From assembly GCA_023666665.1 (NCBI GenBank), contig JAMPBN010000005.1, positions 1 through 62,757 of the forward strand: a DNA stretch of 62,757 bases, read 5' to 3'. Below the pieces are notes generated by a model, which was not told where the DNA came from, did not search any database, and saw only the letters and a list, made by a program, of their open reading frames with translations. The position numbers were made by a program, and so were the translations under genes. Source of the DNA: Prevotella sp. (lineage in GTDB: Bacteria; Bacteroidota; Bacteroidia; Bacteroidales; Muribaculaceae). Within the stretch, counting starts at the first letter, position 1; the number at the start of each line of letters is the position of its first letter. Of the stretch, positions 7,851 through 16,612 are shown piece by piece.

Positions 7851-8965
7851 CAGACGAAGGTGGTCAGCATCGGGTAGTGGTCGCTGGAGGCCACATCGCC
7901 GCGCTGAATGCGCTTGGCCGTCATGTCGCCACGATAAAGCACGTGGTCTATTCTGAACAAGAACAGCGGTGCATTATAGGTGATTGTGGGACCTAAAGCC
8001 GTCTCGGCATACGCATCTTTAAGCCCGGCCTCTTCCAGAATATGGATTGTCCGACAGCCGGGCACGTCGTTGAAATCGCCGCAAACTATTATGTTTCCGC
8101 CGAGCTGCTCTATGTATGTGCGCAGCATTTTTGCCTGGTGTGCGCGGTTCTCGAACGCATCGTAGAGTTTGGCAATAATCTGGCGGCGCACGCGCCCCAC
8201 GGTGGTGCGGTTGGCATCGGAAGTGTCGGTGTCTGCAAGGCTGCGAAACAGCTCTTTGTCGTCGTTATTAAGACCGATAGACTGCAAGTGAACCCCGAAA
8301 ATATTGACCGCACGACCGGCAACAGATGTGCGGAAAACTTCCATATTTCCCTTACTGCGCACGTTTTCCGGCGGCGTGATGTGCAGAATCGGACGTTTGG
8401 AATACATTACCGTACCCATTCCGCCGCGCTCAAAGAAGCGGTAGATGCTGTTGAGCGAGTCAATTTGCGATTGGGGTACGAATTTTTGCAGCTTCCCCTG
8501 GTTTTCATATTCAAGAATAACCACAGCATCGGCATCTGAGCGTAAAATCTCGTGCATTGTGCGGTTAAACTCGGGAGTTGACTTTCCTTCTTCGTCAACG
8601 AAGCTAACTACGTTGTAGCTCAATATCTTGAATGACCTCGCTTCCTCCTCAGGGGTCAGTTCTTTACTGCCAAAATTCAGTGGGCAGAAAATGAGAAACG
8701 GCTTCAACACTATCAGCATGGTAGCTCCGGAAACAATGGCTAACCATCGGCAGAATAGCAAGTTGAGAAGCAGTAGCGCAGCAGTTGCCAGGCACCATCC
8801 GGGAAAGGTCAGTGACGCAAGCCCGGCAAACGGCATATATTCCTGGTCAATGGTTGGCCCGAAGCCGCTGAAAATCGTTCCGGCGGCGATAAATACGTTC
8901 AGAGACACCCAAAGCGGTAAGGCGGTTTTGCGGAGTATTGTGACGACTTTATGCTGTTGACTCAT
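7844..8965 (-). CDS. membrane-anchored endonuclease/exonuclease/phosphatase family protein
   Basis: The 373-residue protein has three hydrophobic segments in about residues 12-90, then an EEP (DNase I-like) domain. Motifs are KILSYNVVSF (about 112-121), VVILEYEN with the metal-binding Glu, GDFNDVPG near residue 297 and SSDHYPML near 364. The family includes phosphodiesterases, sphingomyelinases and nucleases; the membrane anchor suggests a lipid or envelope phosphodiester, but the substrate is not known. The start codon overlaps the upstream rhomboid stop by four bases, giving translational coupling. It is the last gene of the bamD-rpoZ-aroE-comM-rhomboid operon. Confidence 0.85.
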   Translation of the reverse strand: MSQQHKVVTILRKTALPLWVSLNVFIAAGTIFSGFGPTIDQEYMPFAGLASLTFPGWCLATAALLLLNLLFCRWLAIVSGATMLIVLKPFLIFCPLNFGSKELTPEEEARSFKILSYNVVSFVDEEGKSTPEFNRTMHEILRSDADAVVILEYENQGKLQKFVPQSQIDSLNSIYRFFERGGMGTVMYSKRPILHITPPENVRSKGNMEVFRTSVAGRAVNIFGVHLQSIGLNNDDKELFRSLADTDTSDANRTTVGRVRRQIIAKLYDAFENRAHQAKMLRTYIEQLGGNIIVCGDFNDVPGCRTIHILEEAGLKDAYAETALGPTITYNAPLFLFRIDHVLYRGDMTAKRIQRGDVASSDHYPMLTTFVWD

Positions 8966-9666
8966 AGTTTGTTGCTATATTCAAGAAGCTGTTTACGCTC
9001 GGCGGGTGTGAGCGATGCGTAGCCGGAGCGTTTAACCTTGTCTAAAAGTTGGTCAAGGCTCTTTTTTTCATTGTGGCTTATTATTTTAAACTTCGGGCGC
9101 TTGAATTTAAGCGCTAAAGCATACCCCGCGCCGCCTATGAGGCCACCCAAGTGGGCAATTCCCGATTCAACCCCGCCGGTTAGGAGCGGCAAGAGGCTCA
9201 AAATCGCGGCAATCGCACCTATCCACGCGAACTTAACCGCGCCGAAAAACATCAGATTCAAACGCATATAAGGCGCTCTGACGGCAGCGAATGCCACAAC
9301 GCCAAGAACTGCAGCTGAGGCACCGAAAAGCTCGCCCCGGCAGATTCCCAAGGCTCCAAATATGATGAAAAACACCCCGCCGCATAGACCGCCGACAAGG
9401 TATGAAACCAACAACTGACGCTCAGTGCCGATTTCCGTGACCATTGAGGCAAAAAGCCAGAGCCATAAGCAGTTGAATAGCAAATCCAAGAAGCCGGTGT
9501 TGGTGAACATATACGTCAGCGGAGTCCAAACGGCAGGCCGGGGCAGCGGAATCAGTCCGAACCACGACGGCGATGCTCCGAGAGCGAGAGCCAACTGCAA
9601 GATGATGAACATCACCACGTTGGCTGCAATCAAGGCACCACAAGCAGTCTTAATAAAGCGGTCCAT
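8962..9666 (-). CDS. rhomboid-family intramembrane serine protease (second of two)
   Basis: The 234-residue protein has about six membrane segments. The catalytic pair is visible as Ser117 in GASA and His172 in AHLGGLIGG. The HxxxN oxyanion motif of the L1/TM2 region is not clear (TGFLDLLFNCL holds the Asn but no His), so it is more divergent than its upstream sister. Rhomboids cut membrane-anchored substrates within the bilayer; the substrate is unknown. Its start overlaps the upstream rhomboid gene by 17 bases, so translation is probably coupled. The two rhomboids are not close copies, suggesting different substrates or a partner complex. Confidence 0.88.
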   Translation of the reverse strand: MDRFIKTACGALIAANVVMFIILQLALALGASPSWFGLIPLPRPAVWTPLTYMFTNTGFLDLLFNCLWLWLFASMVTEIGTERQLLVSYLVGGLCGGVFFIIFGALGICRGELFGASAAVLGVVAFAAVRAPYMRLNLMFFGAVKFAWIGAIAAILSLLPLLTGGVESGIAHLGGLIGGAGYALALKFKRPKFKIISHNEKKSLDQLLDKVKRSGYASLTPAERKQLLEYSNKL

Positions 9667-10390
9667 TGTTGATTTCTCCGCGCTTGCGCCAATAAAGAAT
9701 CAGAATCAGGGCTACAATCAGACCGCCGAGGTGGGCAAAGTGAGCAACGCCGCTTTGCAAACCGGTAACGCCATAGAACAGCTCTAACACCGCATAGCCC
9801 AGCACCATCCATTTAGCCTTGATGGGAATCGGTATGAACATTATGTAGAGCGGCATATTGGGGAAGAGCATTGCAAAGGCTAAAAGCAGACCGAATAACG
9901 CGCCCGAAGCTCCAACGGTAGGAACGTTGATGAGTTGGTTCAGTTGCCCGATGGTTGCATCAGTCCAATTCATCCCTTGATGAATGATTTTCGCGCCCTC
10001 ATCGGCTATGTAGCTTACTTTCAGACCGTCGGGTAGACTTTTTGCGAGGTCGGAAATCATCAGGGCATAAACACCCTCCTGGACCAGGGCGGCGCCGATG
10101 CCAACTGTGATGTAAAACAGCAGATAACGCGCTGAGCCGAACACCCGCTCGATAATGGAGCCGAACATCAACACGCCGAACATGTTGAAAAACAGGTGCA
10201 TAAAGCCTCCGTGAAGAAACATATAGCTAATCGGCTGCCAGAAGTAGAAGTCGGGCGACAGAAAATAGTGCAGCCCGCAATAGCGCTCAACCGAGACGTT
10301 AAGCCCCGGCAAAAAAGCGCAGACAAAGTAGATTAATATGTTTATAATGAGCAGGTTTTTGGTAACCGGCGGAATATTTCTGAAATTCAT
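9650..10390 (-). CDS. rhomboid-family intramembrane serine protease (first of two)
   Basis: Starting at the ATG of MNFRNIPPVTK (10390), which overlaps the comM stop as ATGA, the protein has 246 residues and about six membrane segments. It shows a full rhomboid signature: HGGFMHLFFNM (about 60-70), GASGALFG with Ser162 and AHFAHLGGL with His220. A roughly 45-residue loop between the third and fourth membrane segments (about 108-155) is longer than usual and could recognise substrate. The upstream reading frame to 10429 exists but lies inside comM and gives no membrane-protein-like sequence. It is coupled to comM upstream and to the second rhomboid downstream. Confidence 0.9.
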   Translation of the reverse strand: MNFRNIPPVTKNLLIINILIYFVCAFLPGLNVSVERYCGLHYFLSPDFYFWQPISYMFLHGGFMHLFFNMFGVLMFGSIIERVFGSARYLLFYITVGIGAALVQEGVYALMISDLAKSLPDGLKVSYIADEGAKIIHQGMNWTDATIGQLNQLINVPTVGASGALFGLLLAFAMLFPNMPLYIMFIPIPIKAKWMVLGYAVLELFYGVTGLQSGVAHFAHLGGLIVALILILYWRKRGEINNGPLY

Positions 10391-11958
10391 AGTTGGGAGT
10401 AGTTTTGAGGGGTCACGGTTGCACCCCACGAGGAGCGGTCAAGATTGCGGTAGCCAATGGCCTCGCGCAGATGCAACGAAGCAATTTCGGCGCTGCCTTC
10501 GAGGTCGGCAATGGTGCGCGCAACGCGGATAATGCGGTCGTATGCGCGAGCCGAGAGGTCGAATTTGGTCATTGCGTCGCGTAGAATCGCCGCACATTCG
10601 TTGGTCAGCTTGGCGTATTTGGCCATTTGGCGGGGACCCATCTGCGCGTTGCAATAAATTCCCGGTTCTGAGGCGAAGCGCTCAATCTGCCGCTGACGGG
10701 CGGCAACTACGCGGCGGCGAATATCCGCGCTTTTCTCCCCCTCGGCTCCGGAGTGCAGGTCGTCGAACGGCACCGGCAGAATTTCCACTTGCAGGTCTAT
10801 TCGGTCCATCAGCGGCCCGCTGATGCGCGACAGGTAGCGGTTTACCGCTCCGGGCATGCAGGTGCATGGCTTGCTCGGATGATTGTAGTAACCGCACGGA
10901 CAGGGGTTCATAGAGGCTACGAGCATAAAGCCCGCGGGATAGTCAACGGAATAGCGTGCGCGCGAAATGTTGATGGTGCGGTCTTCAAGCGGTTGGCGCA
11001 TCACTTCAAGCACGGAACGCGAAAACTCAGGCAGCTCGTCGAGAAACAGTATTCCGTTGTGGGCCAGTGAGATCTCGCCCGGCATCGGATAGTTGCTGCC
11101 GCCGCCAACGAGCGCCACGCTTGAGATGGTGTGGTGGGGCGAGCGAAACGGTCGTGCGGTTATCAAGTGCGACCCTCGCGGCAACTTGCCGGCTACGGAG
11201 TGTATCTTGGTGGTTTCGAGCGCCTCGCTAAGGGTCAGAGGGGGTAGGATAGAGGGCAGACGCTTTGCCATCATAGATTTGCCCGACCCCGGAGGACCTA
11301 CGAGCAGGATGTTGTGACCGCCGGCACAGGCTACCTCAAAGGCGCGTTTCACCAGTTCCTGGCCCTTGACCTCGGCAAAGTCGAAGTCAAAGAGGTCGGC
11401 AGCCTTGGCAAATTCAGCGCGGGTGTCTACCTCAGTCGGCTCGATAGTGGTGACACTGTTTAGGAACCCGATTACCTCGCTGAGGGTGTTTGCGCCGTAA
11501 ACTTTCAGGCGGTTTACCACTGCGGCTTCGTCAACGTTGGCCGTCGGAACTATCATTCCTTCAAATCCATCCTCGCGGGCTTTTATGGCCATGGGGAGCG
11601 CACCCTTTATGGGGAGCAGACTGCCATCGAGTCCCAATTCTCCCATAATCAGATACTTGCCGAGGTTGGGCGATTGAATCTGCCCATCGGCGGCAAGGAT
11701 GCCAACGGCAAGTGGGAGGTCGTAGGCGGCACCCTCTTTGCGTACATCGGCCGGCGACATGTTGACGAGTATCTGCTTGTGGGGAGGCACCATGTGGCTT
11801 TGTCCTATGGCGCTCATCACTCGCTCGTAGCTTTCCTTTACTGCGGCATCGGGCAGGCCCACGATTGAGAACTCGAAGCCTTTGCTGACTGCGACCTCAA
11901 TAGTAATTATAAGGGCATCAATGCCATGGACGGCAGCGCCATAAAGTTTTACGAGCAT
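10387..11958 (-). CDS. comM: YifB/ComM-family AAA+ ATPase (Mg-chelatase-like)
   Basis: The 523-residue protein has an N-terminal Lon-protease-like fold domain (about 1-165), an AAA+ core with GPPGSGKSMMAK (Walker A, about 219-230) and ILFLDELPEF (Walker B), zinc-type Cys residues (NPCPCGYY, CTCMPG) and a C-terminal Mg-chelatase helical domain. In other bacteria ComM is a hexameric helicase that promotes branch migration during natural transformation. Whether this organism takes up DNA cannot be told from here. Its ATG shares one base with the aroE stop (TAATG), so translation is likely coupled. Confidence 0.93.
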   Translation of the reverse strand: MLVKLYGAAVHGIDALIITIEVAVSKGFEFSIVGLPDAAVKESYERVMSAIGQSHMVPPHKQILVNMSPADVRKEGAAYDLPLAVGILAADGQIQSPNLGKYLIMGELGLDGSLLPIKGALPMAIKAREDGFEGMIVPTANVDEAAVVNRLKVYGANTLSEVIGFLNSVTTIEPTEVDTRAEFAKAADLFDFDFAEVKGQELVKRAFEVACAGGHNILLVGPPGSGKSMMAKRLPSILPPLTLSEALETTKIHSVAGKLPRGSHLITARPFRSPHHTISSVALVGGGSNYPMPGEISLAHNGILFLDELPEFSRSVLEVMRQPLEDRTINISRARYSVDYPAGFMLVASMNPCPCGYYNHPSKPCTCMPGAVNRYLSRISGPLMDRIDLQVEILPVPFDDLHSGAEGEKSADIRRRVVAARQRQIERFASEPGIYCNAQMGPRQMAKYAKLTNECAAILRDAMTKFDLSARAYDRIIRVARTIADLEGSAEIASLHLREAIGYRNLDRSSWGATVTPQNYSQL

Positions 11959-12695
11959 TATTTTTGCCAGATTTGCCAGGCGAGCAGTGCCTGAAGGTGA
12001 AGCATATCAAGGCCGTTCTTGGTTGAGGCACCTTGTGCGGCGCCTTTTTTCAAAAACAGCGTTTCGGTCGGATTGTAAATGAGGTCGTAGCAGATGTGTC
12101 TGTCGGTCAATGCCTCATATGGGATGTCGGGACAGGCATCGGTGCGTGGACTCATGCCTAACGGAGTGGTGTTGACAATCAGCCGATTGTGAGTAACGAT
12201 TTCCGCCGTGAGGTCGGCGTAAGTCAATCCTTTGGTGCGACTAACGGTGGTGTGGTCAATTCCCAGGGTATCGAGCGCCGCAGCAACGGCATGTGAGGCT
12301 CCGCCCGTGCCGAGGATCAGAGCGGAAACAGGTTCCAATGGAAGCATCGGAGCCAGGGTTCGCGCAAATGCCGGGCTGTCGGTATTATGACCAATTAGAG
12401 CGGTTACGTTGCCCTCCGAGTCGTGAATAACGTTAACCGTGTTTACCGCTCCGATAGCTTTTGCTGCCGGCGACAACTCGGTTAGGTAGGGGATAATCTG
12501 CTGTTTATAAGGGATTGTGACGTTGAACCCCTTGATGTCGGGATACTCCGCCAACAGCTCCATCAGGTCGCCGATTTCCGGAATCTCAAAGTTGCGGTAT
12601 TCTGCATCAATTCCTTCTGCAGCAAATTTCTCACTGAAGAATTTTGCCGAGAAGGAATGACCTAACGGGAACCCTATGAGACCATAGATGTTCAT
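11958..12695 (-). CDS. aroE: shikimate dehydrogenase
   Basis: The 245-residue enzyme reduces 3-dehydroshikimate to shikimate with NADPH in aromatic amino acid synthesis. Motifs seen are GFPLGHSFSAKFF (shikimate binding), FNVTIPYKQ with the catalytic Lys, GHNTDSPAF with the catalytic Asp, and LGTGGASHAV (dinucleotide binding). It is shorter than the E. coli enzyme (about 270) but complete in its motifs. It begins immediately after the rpoZ stop and its own stop overlaps the comM start by one base. Confidence 0.95.
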   Translation of the reverse strand: MNIYGLIGFPLGHSFSAKFFSEKFAAEGIDAEYRNFEIPEIGDLMELLAEYPDIKGFNVTIPYKQQIIPYLTELSPAAKAIGAVNTVNVIHDSEGNVTALIGHNTDSPAFARTLAPMLPLEPVSALILGTGGASHAVAAALDTLGIDHTTVSRTKGLTYADLTAEIVTHNRLIVNTTPLGMSPRTDACPDIPYEALTDRHICYDLIYNPTETLFLKKGAAQGASTKNGLDMLHLQALLAWQIWQK

Positions 12696-13028
12696 TTAGT
12701 CCATATTCTTATCGCGGGCGGGATTGCGATAGTGCAGTTTGTGCTCCTCATATTCCTGAGCGGCAATGAGGGTAGCTTTGGGCAGTTTTTCGTAGTAGCG
12801 TGAAATCTCAATCTGTTCACGGTTTTCAGTAACCTCTTCGAGATTGTCGTTGAGTGAAGCAAACTCCTGAAGTTTCTTTTCGAGGTCGTGCTTCATCTGG
12901 TCGGCGACCTGATTGGCGCGTTTTGCTATGATTGCTACGGTTTCGTAAACGTTGCCGGTGTCTTCAGAGAGTTTCACCATGTCGCGGGTTACGGTGTTGA
13001 GCGGTGCGTTGGTCTTTTTGTAGTCCAT
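12696..13028 (-). CDS. rpoZ: RNA polymerase omega subunit, Bacteroidetes type
   Basis: The 110-residue protein matches the Rpb6/RpoZ-like family that sits beside bamD in Bacteroidetes. It begins MDYKKTNAPLNTVTRDM and has the helical core TGNVYETVAIIAKRANQVADQ typical of omega subunits. Omega helps assemble and stabilise the beta-prime subunit. It is longer than proteobacterial omega, with a charged C-terminal extension. The ATG overlaps the bamD stop (TAATG), so it is translationally coupled to an outer-membrane assembly gene, an association conserved in this phylum. Confidence 0.85.
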   Translation of the reverse strand: MDYKKTNAPLNTVTRDMVKLSEDTGNVYETVAIIAKRANQVADQMKHDLEKKLQEFASLNDNLEEVTENREQIEISRYYEKLPKATLIAAQEYEEHKLHYRNPARDKNMD

Positions 13029-13837
13029 TATTCTTTAACGTATTTAGAGGCGATTTTAAAGATATTATCGGCCTCGTTTTTATATTTACTTTCGGGATAG
13101 GTTGTTATGAAGTTGTAATATTGGTCAATAACCTGGCGAAAACGTTCGCCCTGTTTCTCCACCACCGAGAGGTCGGCTTCCTTGAAGCGACTCTTGAGAA
13201 TGAGCATATCGAAGTCTTCCTTATATACTGAGTAGGGATAGTTTTTCAGAGCGTTTTGGGCAACTATGATGGCGCTTTGATAGTTGTTGCCGCCATAAGT
13301 GCCGAGGTTGTAATAGAGCTGCGCGTTTTGCAACTGCTTGAGCGCCAGTTTGTCTTGAAGCTCAAAAATCAGGCCTTGAACTTCTTGCACTCGCGGGCTG
13401 CGCGGATAATACTCCAGAAATGATGTCAGCTCTTCGATTGCCTGAATGGTTTGGCTTTGGTCGAGCTGCACGTCGGGCGAGTCAAGGTAGTAACCCTTGC
13501 CGGTGTAGTAGTGGGCATCTTCAGCGTATTTGCCTTTGGGATAGCGGGTATAATACGTGTGGAGATATGTTCCGGCGGTGAGATAGTCTTTGTTGTTGTA
13601 ATTGCACATTCCCAACATATAGAGAATTTCCTCGCCGCGTTCAGTACCCTTAAAGGTGCTTACCATCTCCGACAGAACGCTTGCGGCCTGAGCATATTTG
13701 CCTTCGTCGTACCATTTTTTTGCATAGTCAAACTTCACCGACGGATCGGAAGTCTTCAGCACGCGCTGATATTCGCCGCACGAGCTGAGAAGTCCGAGCG
13801 ATAAGGCTAATATGCAGAATGTTAGGAGTTTTTTCAT
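13028..13837 (-). CDS. bamD: outer-membrane assembly lipoprotein BamD
   Basis: Starting at MKKLLTF (13837) rather than an earlier ATG at 13867, the protein has 269 residues with a lipoprotein signal ending LLSSC (lipid-anchored Cys about residue 19). TPR-like repeats follow (EGKYAQAASVLSEMV, KDYLTAGTYLHTYYTRYP, YYPRSPRVQEVQ, TYPESKYKNEAD), the BamD fold. BamD is the essential lipoprotein of the BAM complex that inserts beta-barrel proteins. The upstream ATG would sit at the transcript start predicted from the TAACTTTG box at 13872-13879, which argues for the internal start. It is the first gene of the operon running to the EEP gene. Confidence 0.92.
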   Translation of the reverse strand: MKKLLTFCILALSLGLLSSCGEYQRVLKTSDPSVKFDYAKKWYDEGKYAQAASVLSEMVSTFKGTERGEEILYMLGMCNYNNKDYLTAGTYLHTYYTRYPKGKYAEDAHYYTGKGYYLDSPDVQLDQSQTIQAIEELTSFLEYYPRSPRVQEVQGLIFELQDKLALKQLQNAQLYYNLGTYGGNNYQSAIIVAQNALKNYPYSVYKEDFDMLILKSRFKEADLSVVEKQGERFRQVIDQYYNFITTYPESKYKNEADNIFKIASKYVKE

Positions 13838-13871
13838 TCTAAATAAGTTGAAAGTATGGCGATTCAACGTG

Positions 13872-13903
13872 CAAAGTTACAAAAAAATCCGTGTAAATTC
13901 AAA
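13872..13903 (-). promoter_or_regulatory. promoter of the bamD operon
   Basis: On the minus strand TTTG (plus-strand CAAA, 13900-13903) and TAACTTTG (13872-13879) are 20 bases apart. The -33 element directly follows the stop codon of the upstream lipoprotein gene. The leader to the chosen bamD ATG is about 30 bases. Confidence 0.8.
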
Positions 13904-14350
13904 TTACTGTTTTTTTAACGTGTATGTTATGGTTTGACCCGATTCGGGCTTTTGATATGTCCAAACCATTTTGCGTGATGTCTTTTCCTCAATGCCGAGA
14001 ATATTAACGTCGTGGCCGAGAAGTGTTTCTGCCGGCGGCATGAACTGACTTCCCTGATTCTCGGCGGTATAGCTGAAATCAAGGGTCAGGGTGGTGCCTT
14101 CTTCGCTCCAACGGCCGTAGCTTCTTGTTGAGCTGCCGCTGATTTCGGTGTTCACCTGATTGATGCAAACAATGTCTGTTTGGAATTGGAAAAAGATATT
14201 TTCCTGATAATCAGTATCGGAGGCTCCGTCAATTTCAATCGAGGTGAGTTTCCAGGTGCCGAACCAGTCGCCTATGCGGCCATTGTGTTGCATACATCCG
14301 CCAAGCGTAAGTCCGACGGCTGCAAGAATAAGATATTTTAGAATACGCAT
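13904..14350 (-). CDS. small lipocalin-like lipoprotein
   Basis: The 148-residue protein begins with a lipoprotein signal (LILAAVGLTLGGC, Cys about residue 19). The rest, with FGTWKLTSIEIDG near the start, SYGRWSEEGTTLTLDF in the middle and MVWTYQKPESGQTITYTLKK at the end, resembles the lipocalin-like beta-barrel domains common among Bacteroidales lipoproteins. No specific function is recognised. It overlaps the upstream Wzi gene by 13 bases and is the last gene of the yicC-led operon. It is likely an outer-membrane or periplasmic-face lipoprotein. Confidence 0.75.
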   Translation of the reverse strand: MRILKYLILAAVGLTLGGCMQHNGRIGDWFGTWKLTSIEIDGASDTDYQENIFFQFQTDIVCINQVNTEISGSSTRSYGRWSEEGTTLTLDFSYTAENQGSQFMPPAETLLGHDVNILGIEEKTSRKMVWTYQKPESGQTITYTLKKQ

Positions 14351-15888
14351 GGCGTTGATTTACCCGTTTTAAAGTTGAAAATTCCGCTGTAGGATGCGCT
14401 GACCAGAGCGCCGAAGTTCTTGCCATAGGGCGAGTTGCCGTAGTCGAGCGATACCTGTGCGCCAAGGCAAAGTCCCGGCACTTTTTCAAGCTGCCATTTG
14501 GCCTCGAAAAAGGCTGAAACGTCGTGGGTGACTTGCAGCGCCGGCACTAACGGAGTGCCGAAAAATCTGCGGTAGGAGGCCATTGCGCGATATGAAATTC
14601 GCGGCGCTATTTGACCCTCCACGGCGGCGTGCAGACCCCAGAAGCGGTTGTTGAGAAATATGGTTGTTGCGCCGTCGGTGTTGTAGATTGGCGATATGAA
14701 CATCGGCGAGCCGATGCTCATGCCGTAGAGGGCATAGCCGTTGGCGTAGTGGTTGTTGTAGTAATTATCTGCCCCCGAGGCCATTGAGCCGGTAAGGGTG
14801 GGATTTTGGTAATCGTGGGGTGCGTAGTGAATCGGACCGCCGTGGTTCATAAACGTGATGACTTCAAGCACTGCGCCGCTGATTGCGCCGGGCTTGGCGG
14901 GTTTCCATTCCAGTCCCCACAGGCCGTCCATACCGTTGAGCTTGCCAATGCCGGAGCCGTCTTCCCACAGCCAGCTGAAGTATGCCTTGATTTCGGAGCG
15001 GTCGGGCAGGCGATATCGTGCCTGAAAGTCCCACGCGCCGAGGTGGTTGCCCCAGTAGTAGTCGCCGTCGCCCGACTTCAGCAGCAGAATGTCGAGTAGC
15101 GAGCGCACGCGGAATTTCTGCAAGTGCGTGTCGGTCAACTTGCCATTCTCATACCAGTAGATGTCGCCGTTAAACTGTGCGGAGGCCTGCAGACCGATGG
15201 TTATTGAAAACGGCTGCGTGGGTTTGGTGCGGAAGTAGCAGCGCTTGTAGTTATACCACCATCCCAGGTCCAGGTGTCCGTTGTAGTAGCCGAAGTGGCT
15301 TTTCTGCCATCCATTGTCGGTTGACTTTGCAAAAGCCACCTCGCCTTGAATCTGAACCCAACCGTTGGTAAAGGGGATGTTTTGAAAGTCAATGAATCCG
15401 GCTCGGATTTGGGGAATATTGCGCGAGTTGCCGCTCTCAATGAGGTCGCCTGAACTCAACCGCTCGTTGAGCAGCGAGGGGGTAAAATCGCGCAATCCGG
15501 CGTAGAGAAACACGCCGCGATATTTCACCTCCCCCCAAAGTTGCTGAAGCACCACTGCCGCCGGGCGCTGATAGTTTATTTCAAGACTTTGGGTTTCGCT
15601 ATTGAATCGGTCATAGCCAACTTTATTCGTGGCCGATGCAAATGCTTCGATGCCAAACGAATAGCTGAAACGCTTTGAAATATCAATCGGTCGCCACGCT
15701 TTCAGGTCAAGCATTGCGCCGCGTGCTGAGGTCAGCGAGCCGTGGCGCAGGGAGTTGATATAATAAGGAGTGAAGTTGCCCGGCCCGCCTGCCGCTTGAA
15801 GCTCTGCCGAGTAGTTCATAGTGAAATCTTCGGCCGAGACTCCTGCAGCCAGCAGTAAACCGAATAATAGTGCTTTACAACGTATCAT
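14338..15888 (-). CDS. Wzi-type capsule assembly outer-membrane protein
   Basis: The 516-residue protein has a signal peptide (about 1-19, ending VSAE) and a long run of alternating aromatic and polar residues typical of an outer-membrane barrel, with family features such as GGPGNFTPYYINSLRHGSL near the N terminus and NNRFWGLHAAVEGQI near the C terminus. The Wzi family (PF14052 type) helps attach or organise capsule at the cell surface in Bacteroidetes and enterobacteria. It overlaps the CpsB-type phosphatase gene by 14 bases, an envelope pairing that supports a surface-polysaccharide role, although no capsule glycosyltransferases are nearby. Confidence 0.85.
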   Translation of the reverse strand: MIRCKALLFGLLLAAGVSAEDFTMNYSAELQAAGGPGNFTPYYINSLRHGSLTSARGAMLDLKAWRPIDISKRFSYSFGIEAFASATNKVGYDRFNSETQSLEINYQRPAAVVLQQLWGEVKYRGVFLYAGLRDFTPSLLNERLSSGDLIESGNSRNIPQIRAGFIDFQNIPFTNGWVQIQGEVAFAKSTDNGWQKSHFGYYNGHLDLGWWYNYKRCYFRTKPTQPFSITIGLQASAQFNGDIYWYENGKLTDTHLQKFRVRSLLDILLLKSGDGDYYWGNHLGAWDFQARYRLPDRSEIKAYFSWLWEDGSGIGKLNGMDGLWGLEWKPAKPGAISGAVLEVITFMNHGGPIHYAPHDYQNPTLTGSMASGADNYYNNHYANGYALYGMSIGSPMFISPIYNTDGATTIFLNNRFWGLHAAVEGQIAPRISYRAMASYRRFFGTPLVPALQVTHDVSAFFEAKWQLEKVPGLCLGAQVSLDYGNSPYGKNFGALVSASYSGIFNFKTGKSTPCVF

Positions 15889-16612
15889 TTCGCAGATTGT
15901 CGAATAGTTTGAGGTCGCGTTGATATTGGCGGGAACTCAGATAGCGGGTAATGGTTTCAACGTGCGACATACGGTGAAGATCCGTGCCGATAAACTGCAC
16001 CATACCCTGTTTGAGCAGATAAACGGCCGTTTCGCGTTCCATTTTGCCGTAATGCCCGGCCAGTGACAAGAGATTTACCTGAAAATATACGCCCATATTG
16101 TGCAAATCCTTGTAGCGGTCGCGATGATGCAGGGCGTAAAATGCGTAGCGCTCCGGATGTGCGAGAATCGGGTTATAGCCGTGGTTTATCAGGTCATAGA
16201 CAACATTGTTCATTCCCCAGGGTTCGTGAGAAAATGAATTTTCTATCAGCAGGAAATTTTCCGGCAGAGTCACTATATTGTCATTGTCGAACTGACGCAG
16301 AAAAAAGTCGTCAATGCGATACTCCATATGGTGATGCAGCTCTATGGACATTTGTTTTGCCTGAATCGCATCTTTCAGTTCTGCAAAGGGCTTGGCAAGG
16401 CTTTGAGGGGTGTTTTCGTAGCGGTCTTGCGTGGAATGCGGACTGGCGAATATTCGCTTTAGACCCCACCGTGACATATGCACTAAGAGAGTCAACGAGG
16501 TTTCAACGTCGGGTGAACCATCGTCAACCCCCGGAATTATATGGCAATGCATATCTGTGGAGTAGGGAAGTGGCTGCAATTCACGGGGCTTGAAGAGAAA
16601 ATCAAAAAGCAT
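15875..16612 (-). CDS. CpsB/CapC-type PHP tyrosine phosphatase
   Basis: The 245-residue protein has the PHP-fold motifs TDMHCHIIPGVDDG (about 19-32, metal ligands HxH and Asp), FASPH, IENSF and ILAHPERY, and ends with GTDLHRMSH. Enzymes of this family remove phosphate from tyrosine-rich tails of polysaccharide co-polymerases and so tune capsule export. No cognate Wzc-type kinase is in the window, so the partner must be elsewhere. The gene overlaps cdsA upstream by 11 bases and Wzi downstream by 14, suggesting tight co-expression. Confidence 0.88.
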   Translation of the reverse strand: MLFDFLFKPRELQPLPYSTDMHCHIIPGVDDGSPDVETSLTLLVHMSRWGLKRIFASPHSTQDRYENTPQSLAKPFAELKDAIQAKQMSIELHHHMEYRIDDFFLRQFDNDNIVTLPENFLLIENSFSHEPWGMNNVVYDLINHGYNPILAHPERYAFYALHHRDRYKDLHNMGVYFQVNLLSLAGHYGKMERETAVYLLKQGMVQFIGTDLHRMSHVETITRYLSSRQYQRDLKLFDNLRNDTL

